Positions 49,918 through 58,392 of a DNA stretch of 64,000 nucleotides are shown piece by piece. The DNA is taken from contig NZ_FXAP01000007.1 of the NCBI RefSeq assembly GCF_900177615.1, positions 1-64,000 on the forward strand, given 5' to 3'. The stretch comes from Plantibacter flavus. Lineage in GTDB: Bacteria > Actinomycetota > Actinomycetes > Actinomycetales > Microbacteriaceae. The position numbers and the translations under genes are program-made. Every line of letters starts with the position of its first letter. Position 1 is the stretch's first letter. Under the pieces are notes generated by a model. It was not told the DNA's origin and ran no database searches. It saw only the letters and a list, made by a program, of their open reading frames with translations.

Positions 49918-51033
49918 CTATGCCGCGACGCCCGGTACACGGACGCCGACGAGCTGGAGCTTCTCCTCGAAGGCGGGCCTGTCACGAGCGATTCGGTAGC
50001 CCGAGTCGATGGTGATGTCACCCTTCTTCACCAGCGTCGCCAGGGCCTGCTCCATCGAGACCATGCCCTCGGCCTGGCCGCCACCGAGCAGGAGCTGCTG
50101 GATGTACTTCGTGTCGTTGCTGCGGTTGCCGGAACCACGCAGCAGCTCAGCGAAGGTCGGGGTATTGAAGGCGATCTCCTGAGCGAGGGCCATCCCGCCG
50201 CCCAGTTTGGCCACGAGAGTCTGCGCAATGATGCCCAGGAGGCTCTGTGCGAGCTGCGTTCGGATCAGGCCCTGTTCCTCGGGGGTGAACATCGAGACGA
50301 AGGAGTCGACGGCTTCGCCGGCGGTTCCGGCGTGCATGGTGCTGATGACCAGGTGACCAGAGGCCGCCGCCAGCAGGGCCGACCGAGCGGTCTCCGTGTT
50401 GAGGATCTCGCCCACGACGATGATGCGTGGGTGCGAACGCTTGGCGTTCTCGATGCCTTTCGCGAACGACTCCACGTGTGTTCCGATCTCACGTTGCACG
50501 ACGAGCGCCATCCCCTCTGGATAGACGTACTCGATCGGCTTCTCGAGCGTGTAGATCGACGACGGCTGGGTACGGGCGACCAGGTCCACCATCGCCGCGA
50601 TGCTCGTGCTCTTCCCCGACCCGGTCTGCCCGACGAAGAGCACCAAGCCCGACGGGCGACCGATCAGATTCACCACCGACTTCGGCAGCCCGAGCTCTTC
50701 GGGGGTGGGGATGATGCGAGAGATCACACGCATCGTGCAGGACACCCCGCCGAGTTCCTGGCGGACGGCCAACCGGCCTCGGAATGCGCCTCCGACGTCG
50801 AATGACGCGTCGGCCTGACCCTGGTCCAGGACTGATTGCATTCCACCAGGGATCGTCTCCTCGACCAGCGAGCGAAGCAGCGACCCACTGTCGAACGGCA
50901 GATTCGCGATCTTCCGCGTCGCCTTGTCCTTCACGTAGTAGGCTCCGCGGTTCTCGGTGAGGTGGATGTCCGACGCCTTGTGACCCCCGTAGGTGTCGAG
51001 CATGTGGGAGAACTTCGCGATCTGATCAGACAT
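49918..51033 (-). CDS. pilT: Twitching-type retraction ATPase PilT
   Basis: The 371-residue ATPase has an N-terminal PAS-like domain, Walker A GQTGSGKST (about residues 137-145), an Asp box (SIYTLEKPIEYVY), Walker B IIVVGEILNTETA and a His box (HLVISTMHAGTAGEA). The C-terminal ALAQEIAFNTPTFAELLRGS matches the PilT retraction signature (xxExLxNTPAVxNLIR). Two conserved acidic residues of the usual Walker B/Asp box appear replaced (GEILN for GEMRD). Its start overlaps the pilB stop. Retraction suggests a motile or DNA-uptake-type pilus. Confidence 0.88.
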   Translation of the reverse strand: MSDQIAKFSHMLDTYGGHKASDIHLTENRGAYYVKDKATRKIANLPFDSGSLLRSLVEETIPGGMQSVLDQGQADASFDVGGAFRGRLAVRQELGGVSCTMRVISRIIPTPEELGLPKSVVNLIGRPSGLVLFVGQTGSGKSTSIAAMVDLVARTQPSSIYTLEKPIEYVYPEGMALVVQREIGTHVESFAKGIENAKRSHPRIIVVGEILNTETARSALLAAASGHLVISTMHAGTAGEAVDSFVSMFTPEEQGLIRTQLAQSLLGIIAQTLVAKLGGGMALAQEIAFNTPTFAELLRGSGNRSNDTKYIQQLLLGGGQAEGMVSMEQALATLVKKGDITIDSGYRIARDRPAFEEKLQLVGVRVPGVAA

Positions 51034-52378
51034 TGCGCACCGTCTTTCGAGCTTCGGCCAGGGTGGTGATGCCGTCGTTCACGAGCTCGGCGACCGTGGT
51101 CTTGAAGCTCGTCGACGTCGGCGCTGCAGCTGCGCGGATGGCCGCGCGCGAGTGGTTCTCTACGAGGGCGTCGGTCAGCACATCGGTGCTGGTCGTCACC
51201 TCGTGGATCGGGTAGCGACCGGAGAAGCGATCGGTTCCCCGCACCAACCGAGGCACGAGGCGCTGCGAGATGATGCCGTTGATCGACTCGAGGACCGACA
51301 ACGGCGTGTCATCAGCAAGTCCGACCATCCGCATGAACGCCCCGACGTTGTCGGTGGCGTGGACGGTGGCGATGACACGTCGACCGGCCTTCGCGATCTC
51401 GACGGCTGCCGTGGCCGTGAGCCGGTCGCGGATCTCACCGATGAAGAGAATGTCCGCGTCCGCTCGGACGAGATACCGCATCATGTCCGAGAAACCTGCG
51501 CCTGCGACCTCCTCCTTGACCTCCATCTGGAGCATGTTGGGCATGACCCGCTCCACGGGGTCCTCTAGGGTCAAGACGACACCGTTGTTCATCTCCTGGA
51601 GGTACTGCAGGATGCTCAACGCCGTGGTGCTCTTGCCCTCAGCTGTCGGACCGGCCAGCAGGGTCATTCCGCTCGGAATGTCGAGGATGGACTTCGTCGC
51701 TGCGAGGTTCTCGGCTGTGAATCCCAGATCCTCGATGCTCCGCAGCGGGCCGGTCTGTGGCAGCCGGAAGACCAGCCGCTCTCCGCCGTCGAACGTCGGG
51801 AGGGCCACAGCGCGAGCTCGGTACGGATAGCCGTCGATGGGGAGCTTGTAGCTTCCGTCCTCGGGCACCATCGTGGGATCGGTGGTCATGCCCGCTTCGG
51901 TCTTGATGAGGTTCGTGATGGTCCGCGCTTCGGTGCCCTCATAGGTATGCACGAGCTGCTTCTTCCCGTCGACGCGCGCCTCGACGGTGAACGTCCCTTC
52001 CAGACCTGAACGCGTCATGTGCACGTCGGAGACGCCGTGCGCGACGAGGTCCTCGAAGACCCTCCTGAACTCCATGGCTCCTCGTCGAGGGATGAGTTCA
52101 CTCAGGGGCTTCATGAGCTCACGATGCATCGGGGCCGCATGCTTGGTCGCAGCGTGCGCCGGCCGGTCGTGCGCCGTCACGGGCACCGGCCGAGGCGAGG
52201 TGCGTGGTGCGAACGCAGGTGCGGCGCTTGGCCCTGACGACGGGATCACTCGTGGCTCGGGACGCTGGGTCGCAGGAGCCGTTGAAACCGCTGGAGCCGA
52301 CTCCTGCTGGGGTTGAGGTGGTGTCGCGGTCCTCGGGAAGAGTGATCGTGGTGCCTGCGGGGCGGAGTTATTGCTCAT
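51026..52378 (-). CDS. pilB: Type IV pilus assembly ATPase PilB-like
   Basis: The 450-residue ATPase has a Pro/Ala-rich N-terminus of about 85 residues, then a secretion ATPase core: SDVHMTRSGLEG, Walker A GPTAEGKST (about residues 245-253), Asp box VVLTLEDPVER, Walker B ADILFIGEIRD and His box VIATVHATDN. The Gly after Thr of the usual GPTGSGKST is replaced by Ala-Glu, but Lys and Ser/Thr are kept. It lacks the zinc-binding Cys domain and the full N1 domain of long PilB, so it is short for the family. It heads the pilus operon. Confidence 0.88.
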   Translation of the reverse strand: MSNNSAPQAPRSLFPRTATPPQPQQESAPAVSTAPATQRPEPRVIPSSGPSAAPAFAPRTSPRPVPVTAHDRPAHAATKHAAPMHRELMKPLSELIPRRGAMEFRRVFEDLVAHGVSDVHMTRSGLEGTFTVEARVDGKKQLVHTYEGTEARTITNLIKTEAGMTTDPTMVPEDGSYKLPIDGYPYRARAVALPTFDGGERLVFRLPQTGPLRSIEDLGFTAENLAATKSILDIPSGMTLLAGPTAEGKSTTALSILQYLQEMNNGVVLTLEDPVERVMPNMLQMEVKEEVAGAGFSDMMRYLVRADADILFIGEIRDRLTATAAVEIAKAGRRVIATVHATDNVGAFMRMVGLADDTPLSVLESINGIISQRLVPRLVRGTDRFSGRYPIHEVTTSTDVLTDALVENHSRAAIRAAAAPTSTSFKTTVAELVNDGITTLAEARKTVRNV

Positions 52379-52729
52379 GGCGACCTTTCGAGTGGAGTGG
52401 GGCGGTGTCCGAACGGGACACGATCGGCTCCATTGGGGTCGATCAGGGCGAGCCTCATACTATCCGTTTATCCACGTAAATGTGCAAAAATGACTGTTGT
52501 GCGCCGTGGGTCGAACTGCCTATCGACGACTTCCTCGCCAAGTTCTCCGCCAGACGAGATGTGTCGTGAAACCGGACAGGCATTTCTTCGATTCGGACAC
52601 AACGGAGGCGTCCGAATCGACGACCGAGTCGTACCTCATCGGTCATTTGGCAGGGAATGCCACGACACGTCGTGGCCGGGAACTCCTGTGAACCAAGACC
52701 ACAACCCAGGCTTCGAAAGGCTCCCGCTG
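52379..52729. other. Divergent intergenic region between pilB and the small-gene array
   Basis: This 351-base region has no convincing gene; short frames lack ribosome sites. It holds the bidirectional copy of the shared element (52465-52492) and long leaders on both sides. Confidence 0.6.
52465..52492. promoter_or_regulatory. Shared operator-like element, bidirectional copy 14
   Basis: The plus strand reads TTTATC then CACGTAAATGTG and CAAAAATG; the minus strand over the same core reads CACATTTACGTG and GATAAACG. The core can therefore serve the divergent 52730 unit and the pilB unit. Confidence 0.6.
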
Positions 52730-53047
52730 ATGACTGCTCAGAACCTCACCACCGTGCGCGCTCAGGTCGCTCGAGTCCAAGACGTCACCGTCGAATGGAA
52801 CGCAAGCGCGAATCGTCTGCGGATCGCTGACCCGGCAACGAAGGAGACTCTCGCCGTCTTCTCTGGAGATGAGGTCTACAAGGTGGCCGCCAAGGCGCCC
52901 GCCGGCAGCATTCTCATCACCGACACGGAATCGCTCCCGTCGATCGCCCGCGTCCTCGCGACCGCCGGTGTCATCAAGATCACGAACGAGCGTTACGACC
53001 CCGTGTTCAAGCAGATCACGGTCACCGCCCGGGTCCTCATCCGTTGA
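52730..53047 (+). CDS. Small hypothetical protein
   Basis: The 105-residue protein begins MTAQNLTTVRAQ with CGAAAGG upstream. It is mixed alpha/beta (VTVEWNASANRLRIAD; VFSGDEVYKVAAKAP; LPSIARVLATAGV) and has no membrane segment. It is the first gene of a plus-strand array with a shared-element promoter. No family recognised. Confidence 0.65.
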   Translation: MTAQNLTTVRAQVARVQDVTVEWNASANRLRIADPATKETLAVFSGDEVYKVAAKAPAGSILITDTESLPSIARVLATAGVIKITNERYDPVFKQITVTARVLIR

Positions 53048-53108
53048 GGCAGGCGGGTCCCGCCGCCTCCAGCACTAGTCACAGCACCAACAAACCGAAG
53101 GACGTGCC

Positions 53109-53507
53109 ATGTTCAAGACCCTGTTCGAGGACCCCGCAGAGGAAGTCGCACGACTCGCCGCGGCACCCGTTGGGTCCACCAACCACGCGCTGTCCCAGCT
53201 TCCCGTGAACATCCTCGGGCCCATCCAGGACCTGATGATCCAGTTGCCCGATCTCGGCGACGACCTGCCATCGTTCCGCGCGATGGTCGTCGTCCCCTAC
53301 GAGTCGTACTCACACTCCAGAGGTGAGGATCGCGTCTTCCCTGTGAAGCGCCACAACAGCTCATGGACGTGCATCGTCGTTGCCTCGAGTCACCCTTCCT
53401 ACCCGGTCGGCGGTCACCGCATCATCGTCCCCGAGGCGCAGCTCGTCCGCGGGACAGTGCGCACATTCGATGTCGGCAGCACCCTGCGCCTGACGGATGC
53501 GTCATGA
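53109..53507 (+). CDS. Small hypothetical protein
   Basis: The 132-residue protein starts MFKTLFEDPAEEVARL. It has beta-rich middle and C-terminal parts (FRAMVVVPYESYSHS; WTCIVVASSHPSYPVGGHRIIVPE) and no membrane segment. It overlaps the next gene by four bases (ATGA), so the two are coupled. No family recognised. Confidence 0.65.
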   Translation: MFKTLFEDPAEEVARLAAAPVGSTNHALSQLPVNILGPIQDLMIQLPDLGDDLPSFRAMVVVPYESYSHSRGEDRVFPVKRHNSSWTCIVVASSHPSYPVGGHRIIVPEAQLVRGTVRTFDVGSTLRLTDAS

Positions 53508-53902
53508 AGGCGGTCAAGGGCGCCGCGCTCACGCGTCTACCGTCGGTCGACGACATCGATCCCGTGACGATCGACGCACACCAGGGGCCGCGCGTGCAGA
53601 AAATCCGCGAGTACGTCGGCGCCGGTCGCTCAGTCTGGTGGGAATGGCCAGTGCAGCGGTCCACGCGGTTCCCCGATCGCGATCCGAAATGGCATGTCCT
53701 CGGTGGCCGAGTCCGCAGTCAGGACCCCAAGCGCCGCTGGGACTTCAACTGGCTCGCAATCTGCGGCTACCAGTACATGAGACCGGAGATCATCTCGGGT
53801 CTAGGGCGCTTCGGCGTCACCCCGCCAAAGCGTGCCCTCCGCTGTGCTCTCTGTGAGGCGGCGCTCCGGGCGATTCGCTCCAACACCTGCAACACTGACT
53901 GA
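53504..53902 (+). CDS. Hypothetical protein with C-terminal Cys pair
   Basis: The 132-residue protein is basic and Trp-rich (GRSVWWEWPVQRSTRFPDRDPKW) and ends with a CALCEAALRAIRSNTC segment that could bind zinc. The ATG overlaps the upstream stop. No family recognised; a nucleic-acid role is possible from its charge. Confidence 0.6.
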   Translation: MKAVKGAALTRLPSVDDIDPVTIDAHQGPRVQKIREYVGAGRSVWWEWPVQRSTRFPDRDPKWHVLGGRVRSQDPKRRWDFNWLAICGYQYMRPEIISGLGRFGVTPPKRALRCALCEAALRAIRSNTCNTD

Positions 53903-53918
53903 TCCAGGAGATCACCCC

Positions 53919-54275
53919 ATGCTCAGCAACCTCGTCCCATTCCGTCGGGTCCAGAAGTACACCGTCGTCGTCGACCACCCCTTGTCCGAGGGGACTCACG
54001 CCAGCAGCGAGAGCATCGAGAACAGCATGGAGGTGCAAACGCTGAACGTCGGACACGCTCTCCAGACTCTCGGCCACAAGCCCCATGGGCTTCTTGCCGT
54101 CTCCAAACGTGCGGAGATCTCAGCTCGAGCGGTGGTGCGCCTGCGTAACGACGATGCGGCGGCCGCGCTGCTCCTCATGTTGCGGGGGAAGCTCTGCGCC
54201 GATGCCACGGTGCGAATCATGATCGGAGAAGTAGCCACTCTCCGTCACGACAATCCGCTGCTGCGCGCCGCATGA
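53919..54275 (+). CDS. Small hypothetical protein
   Basis: The 118-residue product begins MLSNLVPFRRVQKYTVVVD, preceded by CCAGGAGATC. It is alpha/beta, with a likely helix at ALQTLGHKPHGLLAVSKRA. It overlaps the HAD-like gene by four bases. No family recognised. Confidence 0.6.
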   Translation: MLSNLVPFRRVQKYTVVVDHPLSEGTHASSESIENSMEVQTLNVGHALQTLGHKPHGLLAVSKRAEISARAVVRLRNDDAAAALLLMLRGKLCADATVRIMIGEVATLRHDNPLLRAA

Positions 54276-54871
54276 GTGCCCGCGTCACCGTCGCTCTTGA
54301 CGTCGACGGCGTGCTCTGCCCGATGGTCGACCCCGATGACCCGCATCTCCACGAGCGCGAGACTGGATGGGAGTACTCCTCTCCTGCCGGGCTACCATCC
54401 TGTGTCATCGCCACCCCTGTCGTGCAGACGCTGCTCGAGCTCGGAGGTGAAGGTGTGGGTCATGCTTCGCGTGGTCGGCGTGCCAAAGCTTCATCGAATG
54501 TCGAGGTGTTGTGGCACTCGTCCTGGCGGCTGGAGGCGTCCCAGGGGCTGGCGCCGGCTCTGGGGGCCGGGCATCTCACGGGCGGTGCGGACCGGATGTT
54601 CGCCACCGTCCACGAGTACCGCGATCGTGGCGCGACATGGTGGAAGCTCGTTGCCATCGAGCGCTGGCTGCAGAAAAACCCTGCCACTCAGGCCGGGCCG
54701 AATCCATTGCTCATCTGGATCGATGATGACATCAACGCCGCCGTTCGATCTGGCGAGATCGCACCCGAGCTGCTGCGCGATCCGCGCGTGGCGTTGATCT
54801 CACCTGCGACGAACATCGGTATCAACGCCGTCGAACTCGCTCTGCTGCGATCTCTCGCCGGCCTCGCCTGA
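54272..54871 (+). CDS. HAD-like phosphatase
   Basis: The 199-residue protein has the HAD motif I VALDVDGVLCP (nucleophile Asp, acid/base Asp), a WHSSWR segment at motif II, and LIWIDDDI at motif IV. Plasmid and phage HAD-like proteins of this size often act on nucleotides or DNA ends, but the substrate is not evident. The middle (LELGGEGVGHASRGRRAKAS) is unusual in composition and may contain a local frameshift-like divergence. The start overlaps the upstream stop. Confidence 0.75.
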   Translation: MSARVTVALDVDGVLCPMVDPDDPHLHERETGWEYSSPAGLPSCVIATPVVQTLLELGGEGVGHASRGRRAKASSNVEVLWHSSWRLEASQGLAPALGAGHLTGGADRMFATVHEYRDRGATWWKLVAIERWLQKNPATQAGPNPLLIWIDDDINAAVRSGEIAPELLRDPRVALISPATNIGINAVELALLRSLAGLA

Positions 54872-54887
54872 CCCACCCACATCAAGA

Positions 54888-54938
54888 CGAACACCCCTGC
54901 GCACCAAGCTCGCGTGAGCCGGTCTGCAGGGGTGTTCG
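54888..54938. terminator. Bidirectional terminator between HAD-like gene and ssb
   Basis: Arms CGAACACCCCTGC and GCAGGGGTGTTCG pair around an inner partly structured loop between convergent genes. Confidence 0.8.
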
Positions 54939-54950
54939 AGAGAGCGGAGT

Positions 54951-55457
54951 CTAGAACGGCGTTTCGTCGCTGTATCCGCCCGGGGTGCTCCACGCATCGC
55001 CCGCGGCCGGTGCGCCGGGGCCGACCGGGGCTGCAGCCCAACCCTGGTTCTCGGCAGCTGGAACTCCCCCACTCCGCTGAGCACCGCCTCCGGACGGCGC
55101 GCGGCTGATCGTCGCCGTGGCGTATCGCAGCGACGGGCCGATCTCGTCGACCTCGATCTCCATGCTGGTGCGCTTCTCGCCTTCCTTCGTCTCGTAGGAC
55201 CGCTGCTTCAGTCGGCCGGTTGCGATGACACGGCTCCCCTTCGTGAGTGAGCCGGCGACGTGCTCTGCGAACTCACGCCAAACGCTCGCGCGCAAGAACA
55301 GTGCCTCGCCGTCCTTCCACTCATTGGCTGCGCGATCGAAGTTCCGAGGGGTCGAGGCGATCGTGAAGTTCGCCACCGCCAGCCCGTTCTGCGTGAATCG
55401 CAGCTCTGGGTCCGCCGTGAGATTTCCGACCACGGTGATGACCGTCTCTCCTGCCAT
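54951..55457 (-). CDS. ssb: Single-stranded DNA-binding protein
   Basis: The 168-residue protein begins [25 protein letters not shown], a typical SSB OB-fold opening, with [30 protein letters not shown] in the core. The Gly/Ala-rich tail ends in DETPF, a variant of the acidic DDDIPF tip that recruits repair and replication proteins. The start is ATG 55457; the longer frame is not SSB-like. Plasmid SSBs protect transferred single strands. A second SSB-like gene lies at 57220. Confidence 0.93.
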   Translation of the reverse strand: MAGETVITVVGNLTADPELRFTQNGLAVANFTIASTPRNFDRAANEWKDGEALFLRASVWREFAEHVAGSLTKGSRVIATGRLKQRSYETKEGEKRTSMEIEVDEIGPSLRYATATISRAPSGGGAQRSGGVPAAENQGWAAAPVGPGAPAAGDAWSTPGGYSDETPF

Positions 55458-55565
55458 GGGTGTGCCTTTCCGTTGCGTCCTGACGAGGACCTTCTCGTCC
55501 GAGCGCCTGAATGGCACTCCCCGTATGAACGAACCCGATCTGCGCTCATTCGATCCCTGATTGTT

Positions 55566-55593
55566 CGATTATCCACGAAAACGAGGAAAAACG
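55566..55593. promoter_or_regulatory. Shared operator-like element, copy 15 (possibly bidirectional)
   Basis: The plus strand reads GATTATC, then CACGAAAACGAG and GAAAAACG, ending two bases before the 55596 ATG. The minus strand reads CTCGTTTTCGTG and GATAATCG toward ssb. It lies between divergent genes. Confidence 0.6.
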
Positions 55594-55595
55594 CC

Positions 55596-55967
55596 ATGAT
55601 CACAGTGACCCACTCGGGCCTGCCGATGCCGACTCCGAAAGAGGTGCGGGACCTGACGATCTTCCTGGCCGCCAACGCGGATGTCGCCGACGCCGACGGT
55701 GACCACGTCAAAGCAGAGCGCTTCCGTGAGATGCGATTGACCGTCGCTGGCCTTGCCGAACGCGCGATCGACACCTCATCGGTGACGCGCGTGGTCGTCG
55801 TTCACCATGAGCCGCCGGGGGACCACCGCATCGACTTAGCCAGCACCGGCCGCGTCTACGACCGCAGCGAGCTGTTCAGGAACGGCTGCGCCATTGTCCT
55901 TCAGGACGCCGGGCGCACGCTGAAGCTCCTCCCCGCCCCAACCGCTGCGATGCCCCTCAGCGCTTGA
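55596..55967 (+). CDS. Small hypothetical protein
   Basis: The 123-residue protein starts MITVTHSGLPMPTPKEV immediately after the shared element, so its message would be almost leaderless if transcription begins at the palindrome. The body is alpha/beta (VTRVVVVHHEPPGDHRIDLAS; ELFRNGCAIVLQDAG). No family recognised. It heads the 55596-57732 set. Confidence 0.6.
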   Translation: MITVTHSGLPMPTPKEVRDLTIFLAANADVADADGDHVKAERFREMRLTVAGLAERAIDTSSVTRVVVVHHEPPGDHRIDLASTGRVYDRSELFRNGCAIVLQDAGRTLKLLPAPTAAMPLSA

Positions 55968-56168
55968 ATCCGCGCCGGCCGAACGAAAGCGCGCGGACTC
56001 AGACGTGCCGCACCCGCCGGCGTCAGTGCAGTAGAGCTCTGCGACACAGTCGCAGCGGAAATGCCTGTGAAGGACAGAACCCCTTCCTCGCCCCGCGCCG
56101 CATCGCTCGTTCGATCTGCTCGTGGACCACCAACGCCATGAACCACCTCAGAGAGGACGTGTCCCACC

Positions 56169-56516
56169 ATGATCGCAACCATCAAGGAGAACCTCGACGT
56201 CGAGTTTTCAGCCATCACGCTCACCGGAGACCTGATGTACGACGCTGAACGCCACGCACTCGTACTCGGCTCCGCAGACGGGCTCTCCGAGATCCTGACC
56301 ACCAACCTGGAGTCGCAGGGCCTCCGCACCCACGCGGACACCGTGTTCATCAAGGACTGGAGCGAGCACACCGGACTGGCCGCCTCCCTCGAAGCGTCCG
56401 GTGTCGTCCAGATCGTCCGAGCGGTCAACGTCGGGCCGTTCCGCTCTCGTGCATACGAGGTTCGGGTGAAGCCAGCCGTTGAGTCGGTCGCCCGCGAGCT
56501 CGCGAAGGTGGCCTGA
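56169..56516 (+). CDS. 115-residue paralogue 1
   Basis: This protein aligns with the next gene over its whole length: TVFIKDWSEHTGLAASLEASGVVQI here corresponds to EVLIRNWTNMRGVGDALVQLGIVEL there. It has no signal or membrane segment. No known family was recognised. The 201 bases upstream hold no supported gene. Confidence 0.65.
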   Translation: MIATIKENLDVEFSAITLTGDLMYDAERHALVLGSADGLSEILTTNLESQGLRTHADTVFIKDWSEHTGLAASLEASGVVQIVRAVNVGPFRSRAYEVRVKPAVESVARELAKVA

Positions 56517-56518
56517 TC

Positions 56519-56866
56519 ATGACGGACACAACACTCACCCCGACGCGGGTCATCGACGAGAACGTCAGCATCCACCTCACCAGCGGGGCCGTCATCACCG
56601 GCCGCCTCGAGCACATGCCCGGTGCCAAGGTGCTTGCCGTGTTCGACGACAACCGCCTCGACGGTCCGGCGGTACTCACGGTTCGCGAGAGCGAAGCGCG
56701 AGCGGAGCACTCCGAGCTCGCAGACGACGAGGTACTCATCCGCAACTGGACCAACATGCGAGGCGTCGGCGACGCCCTCGTGCAGCTCGGCATCGTGGAG
56801 CTGACTGGGAAGGAAGTCCTCGTCGGCACGTTCCAACTCCAAGCCTTCGTGGGCCGGGTGCTCTAG
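56519..56866 (+). CDS. 115-residue paralogue 2
   Basis: The protein is the same length as its neighbour and begins two bases after it, which supports a tandem duplication. VSIHLTSGAVITGRLEHMPGAKVL at the N-terminus and LTGKEVLVGTFQLQAFVGRVL at the C-terminus flank the shared core. Function unknown. Confidence 0.65.
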   Translation: MTDTTLTPTRVIDENVSIHLTSGAVITGRLEHMPGAKVLAVFDDNRLDGPAVLTVRESEARAEHSELADDEVLIRNWTNMRGVGDALVQLGIVELTGKEVLVGTFQLQAFVGRVL

Positions 56867-57219
56867 TCGCGCGACGCCGAAGAGACAGATCAAGAACGGG
56901 CGAATCGCTGATGGCGATCCGCTCGGGTCTCCGCGAAGCGTTGACCGGGAAGAGCGATGAGAGGTGCTTCAAAGCATGAGAGGGAGTCCCACCGACCTAG
57001 CCGGTGCGCCGAGAGCAGTCCCGTGGGACTCCCCTCAATCTCAACAACCAACCCAGGAAGTACATCCTCCGCAGCGTGTGTGCGCCGCGAACAACCACCG
57101 AACCCAGAGCAGCACAGCTGCTTTCGGGGGAAATCATGACGGAGAGAAGACTCTCGTCCGTTCCAAATACTCCGGTCACGACAGACGTCGCTGACCACCA
57201 CTCAACAAGGAGATACAAC
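56867..57219. other. 353-base interval with an inverted repeat
   Basis: No well-supported gene is present; a 22-codon frame at 56911-56979 has no ribosome site. Arms GGGAGTCCCAC (56982-56992) and GTGGGACTCCC (57023-57033) form a hairpin that may end the upstream paralogue transcript. The rest is leader DNA for the second ssb. Confidence 0.55.
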
Positions 57220-57732
57220 ATGTCGAACCCTCTCAACGGTGGAACCCTCGTCGGCCGCGTCTCGCAGGACATCAAGGAGTTCCCCAACAACGACGGCAGC
57301 AAGGTGCTCCTCACGACCCTCGCCGTCGACGACAACTTCGTCTCGGGCACGGGTGACGACCGCAAGGCTCAGACCCAGTTCATCCCCGTCCGCATCTTCC
57401 TGGCCAAGACCGTCACCGGTCGCGGCGCCTGGGACCGCGTGCACACCGGTGACCTGATCGCCATCGAGACCCGCATCGCGTGCCAGCCCTACCAGAAGGA
57501 CGGCCAGACGGTCTTCCCGTCTCCGACCATCGAGGTCGACGGCTTCCCGCAGTTCCTCGAGCCGAAGTCCGTCACGGACGCACGTCAGGCCCGTAAGGCT
57601 GTCGAGGCTCCCGCTGCTCCGGCCGTCGCCGAGACCCCCGAGCAGACGATCGCCCGCCTCCAGGCGGAGATCGCCGCGAGCGGAGCACCGGCCACGAACT
57701 ACGACAACACCAGCCCGTTCCCCACGGCCTGA
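57220..57732 (+). CDS. ssb: Second SSB-like OB-fold protein
   Basis: The 170-residue protein begins MSNPLNGGTLVGRVSQDIKEFPN with AAGGAG upstream. The OB fold is recognisable (TLVGRVSQDI, VLLTTLAVDDNF, FIPVRIFLAK), but the tip reads NTSPFPTA instead of a simple acidic DDDIPF end, and the core is unlike that of the 54951 SSB. It is probably an SSB adapted to plasmid transfer or establishment. The different tip suggests different protein partners. Confidence 0.8.
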   Translation: MSNPLNGGTLVGRVSQDIKEFPNNDGSKVLLTTLAVDDNFVSGTGDDRKAQTQFIPVRIFLAKTVTGRGAWDRVHTGDLIAIETRIACQPYQKDGQTVFPSPTIEVDGFPQFLEPKSVTDARQARKAVEAPAAPAVAETPEQTIARLQAEIAASGAPATNYDNTSPFPTA

Positions 57733-57882
57733 TCGAGTCGAAGCGAGAAGCGTCAGTCGTCGCCTAGGCACACCGATCCTGCACCAACGATGAACGTCAC
57801 ATAGAGACGCACATCAAGCTCAGGACTCAACGCTCAGCGAGCAGCCGATGCGGCCGCGACTGAATCAACAACTGAATAGCGA

Positions 57883-57922
57883 GAAGCCTCGCCCAGGAGC
57901 ACATGCTCCGGGCGGGGCTTCT
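57883..57922 (+). terminator. Terminator after the second ssb
   Basis: Arms AGAAGCC...CGCCC and GGGCGGGGCTTCT form a stem with a short loop, and TGCTTTTTCC follows. The 150 bases between the ssb stop and this hairpin hold no gene. The remaining bases to 58073 include a short ACACGGC/GCCGTGT hairpin (57985-58001). Confidence 0.8.
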
Positions 57923-58073
57923 GCTTTTTCCGGCTGGTCGCGGTCGGGAACGGCTGTCAGACGAGGACATCTTCGGGAAGAGCTACACGGCAAAGCCGTG
58001 TCGGAAAAGCAGGTGACAGAAGAGAAATTCCTGTCCAACGAAACCACGCCAATCCATCAATCGAGGAGTCGAC

Positions 58074-58343
58074 ATGTTCAACCTGAGCCCGATGTACAGC
58101 TGGATCCTCCTGATCCTCCTCGCGGTTGCCGTGATCGGCCTCGTCGTGCTGCTGGCCCGCTTCGAGCAGGTCAAGAGCCAGCGAGAGGCACGAGCCCGCG
58201 CTGCAGCCGCAGTGGCTGCCGCACCGCTTGCAACCGTCACCGAGCTCCGCCCAGCGCGCGGCACTCGACACCTGACGCTGGTTCCCGATCTGCCGGAGAG
58301 CAAGCGCGAAGAGCTCTACGACTGGCGAGTCAGCGGCCTCTGA
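58074..58343 (+). CDS. Small membrane protein
   Basis: The 89-residue product has an N-terminal transmembrane helix (about residues 9-28, WILLILLAVAVIGLVVLLA) and a cytoplasmic tail with helical Arg/Ala-rich sequence and TVTELRPARGTRHLTLVPDL. The last part resembles nothing I recognise. It may anchor a partner at the membrane. Confidence 0.65.
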   Translation: MFNLSPMYSWILLILLAVAVIGLVVLLARFEQVKSQREARARAAAAVAAAPLATVTELRPARGTRHLTLVPDLPESKREELYDWRVSGL

Positions 58344-58392
58344 GACATCCACGCACCGAACGAACCCCTCGATCTGAACCAGGAGAACCACC

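Noticed and set aside
52497-52691. Plus-strand frame of 64 codons upstream of 52730
   Set aside because: It starts next to the operator-like element without a ribosome site and has a composition unlike its neighbours.
56911-56979. 22-codon frame beginning MAIRSGLREA
   Set aside because: It has no ribosome site and is too short to support without translation data; mentioned only as part of the gap.
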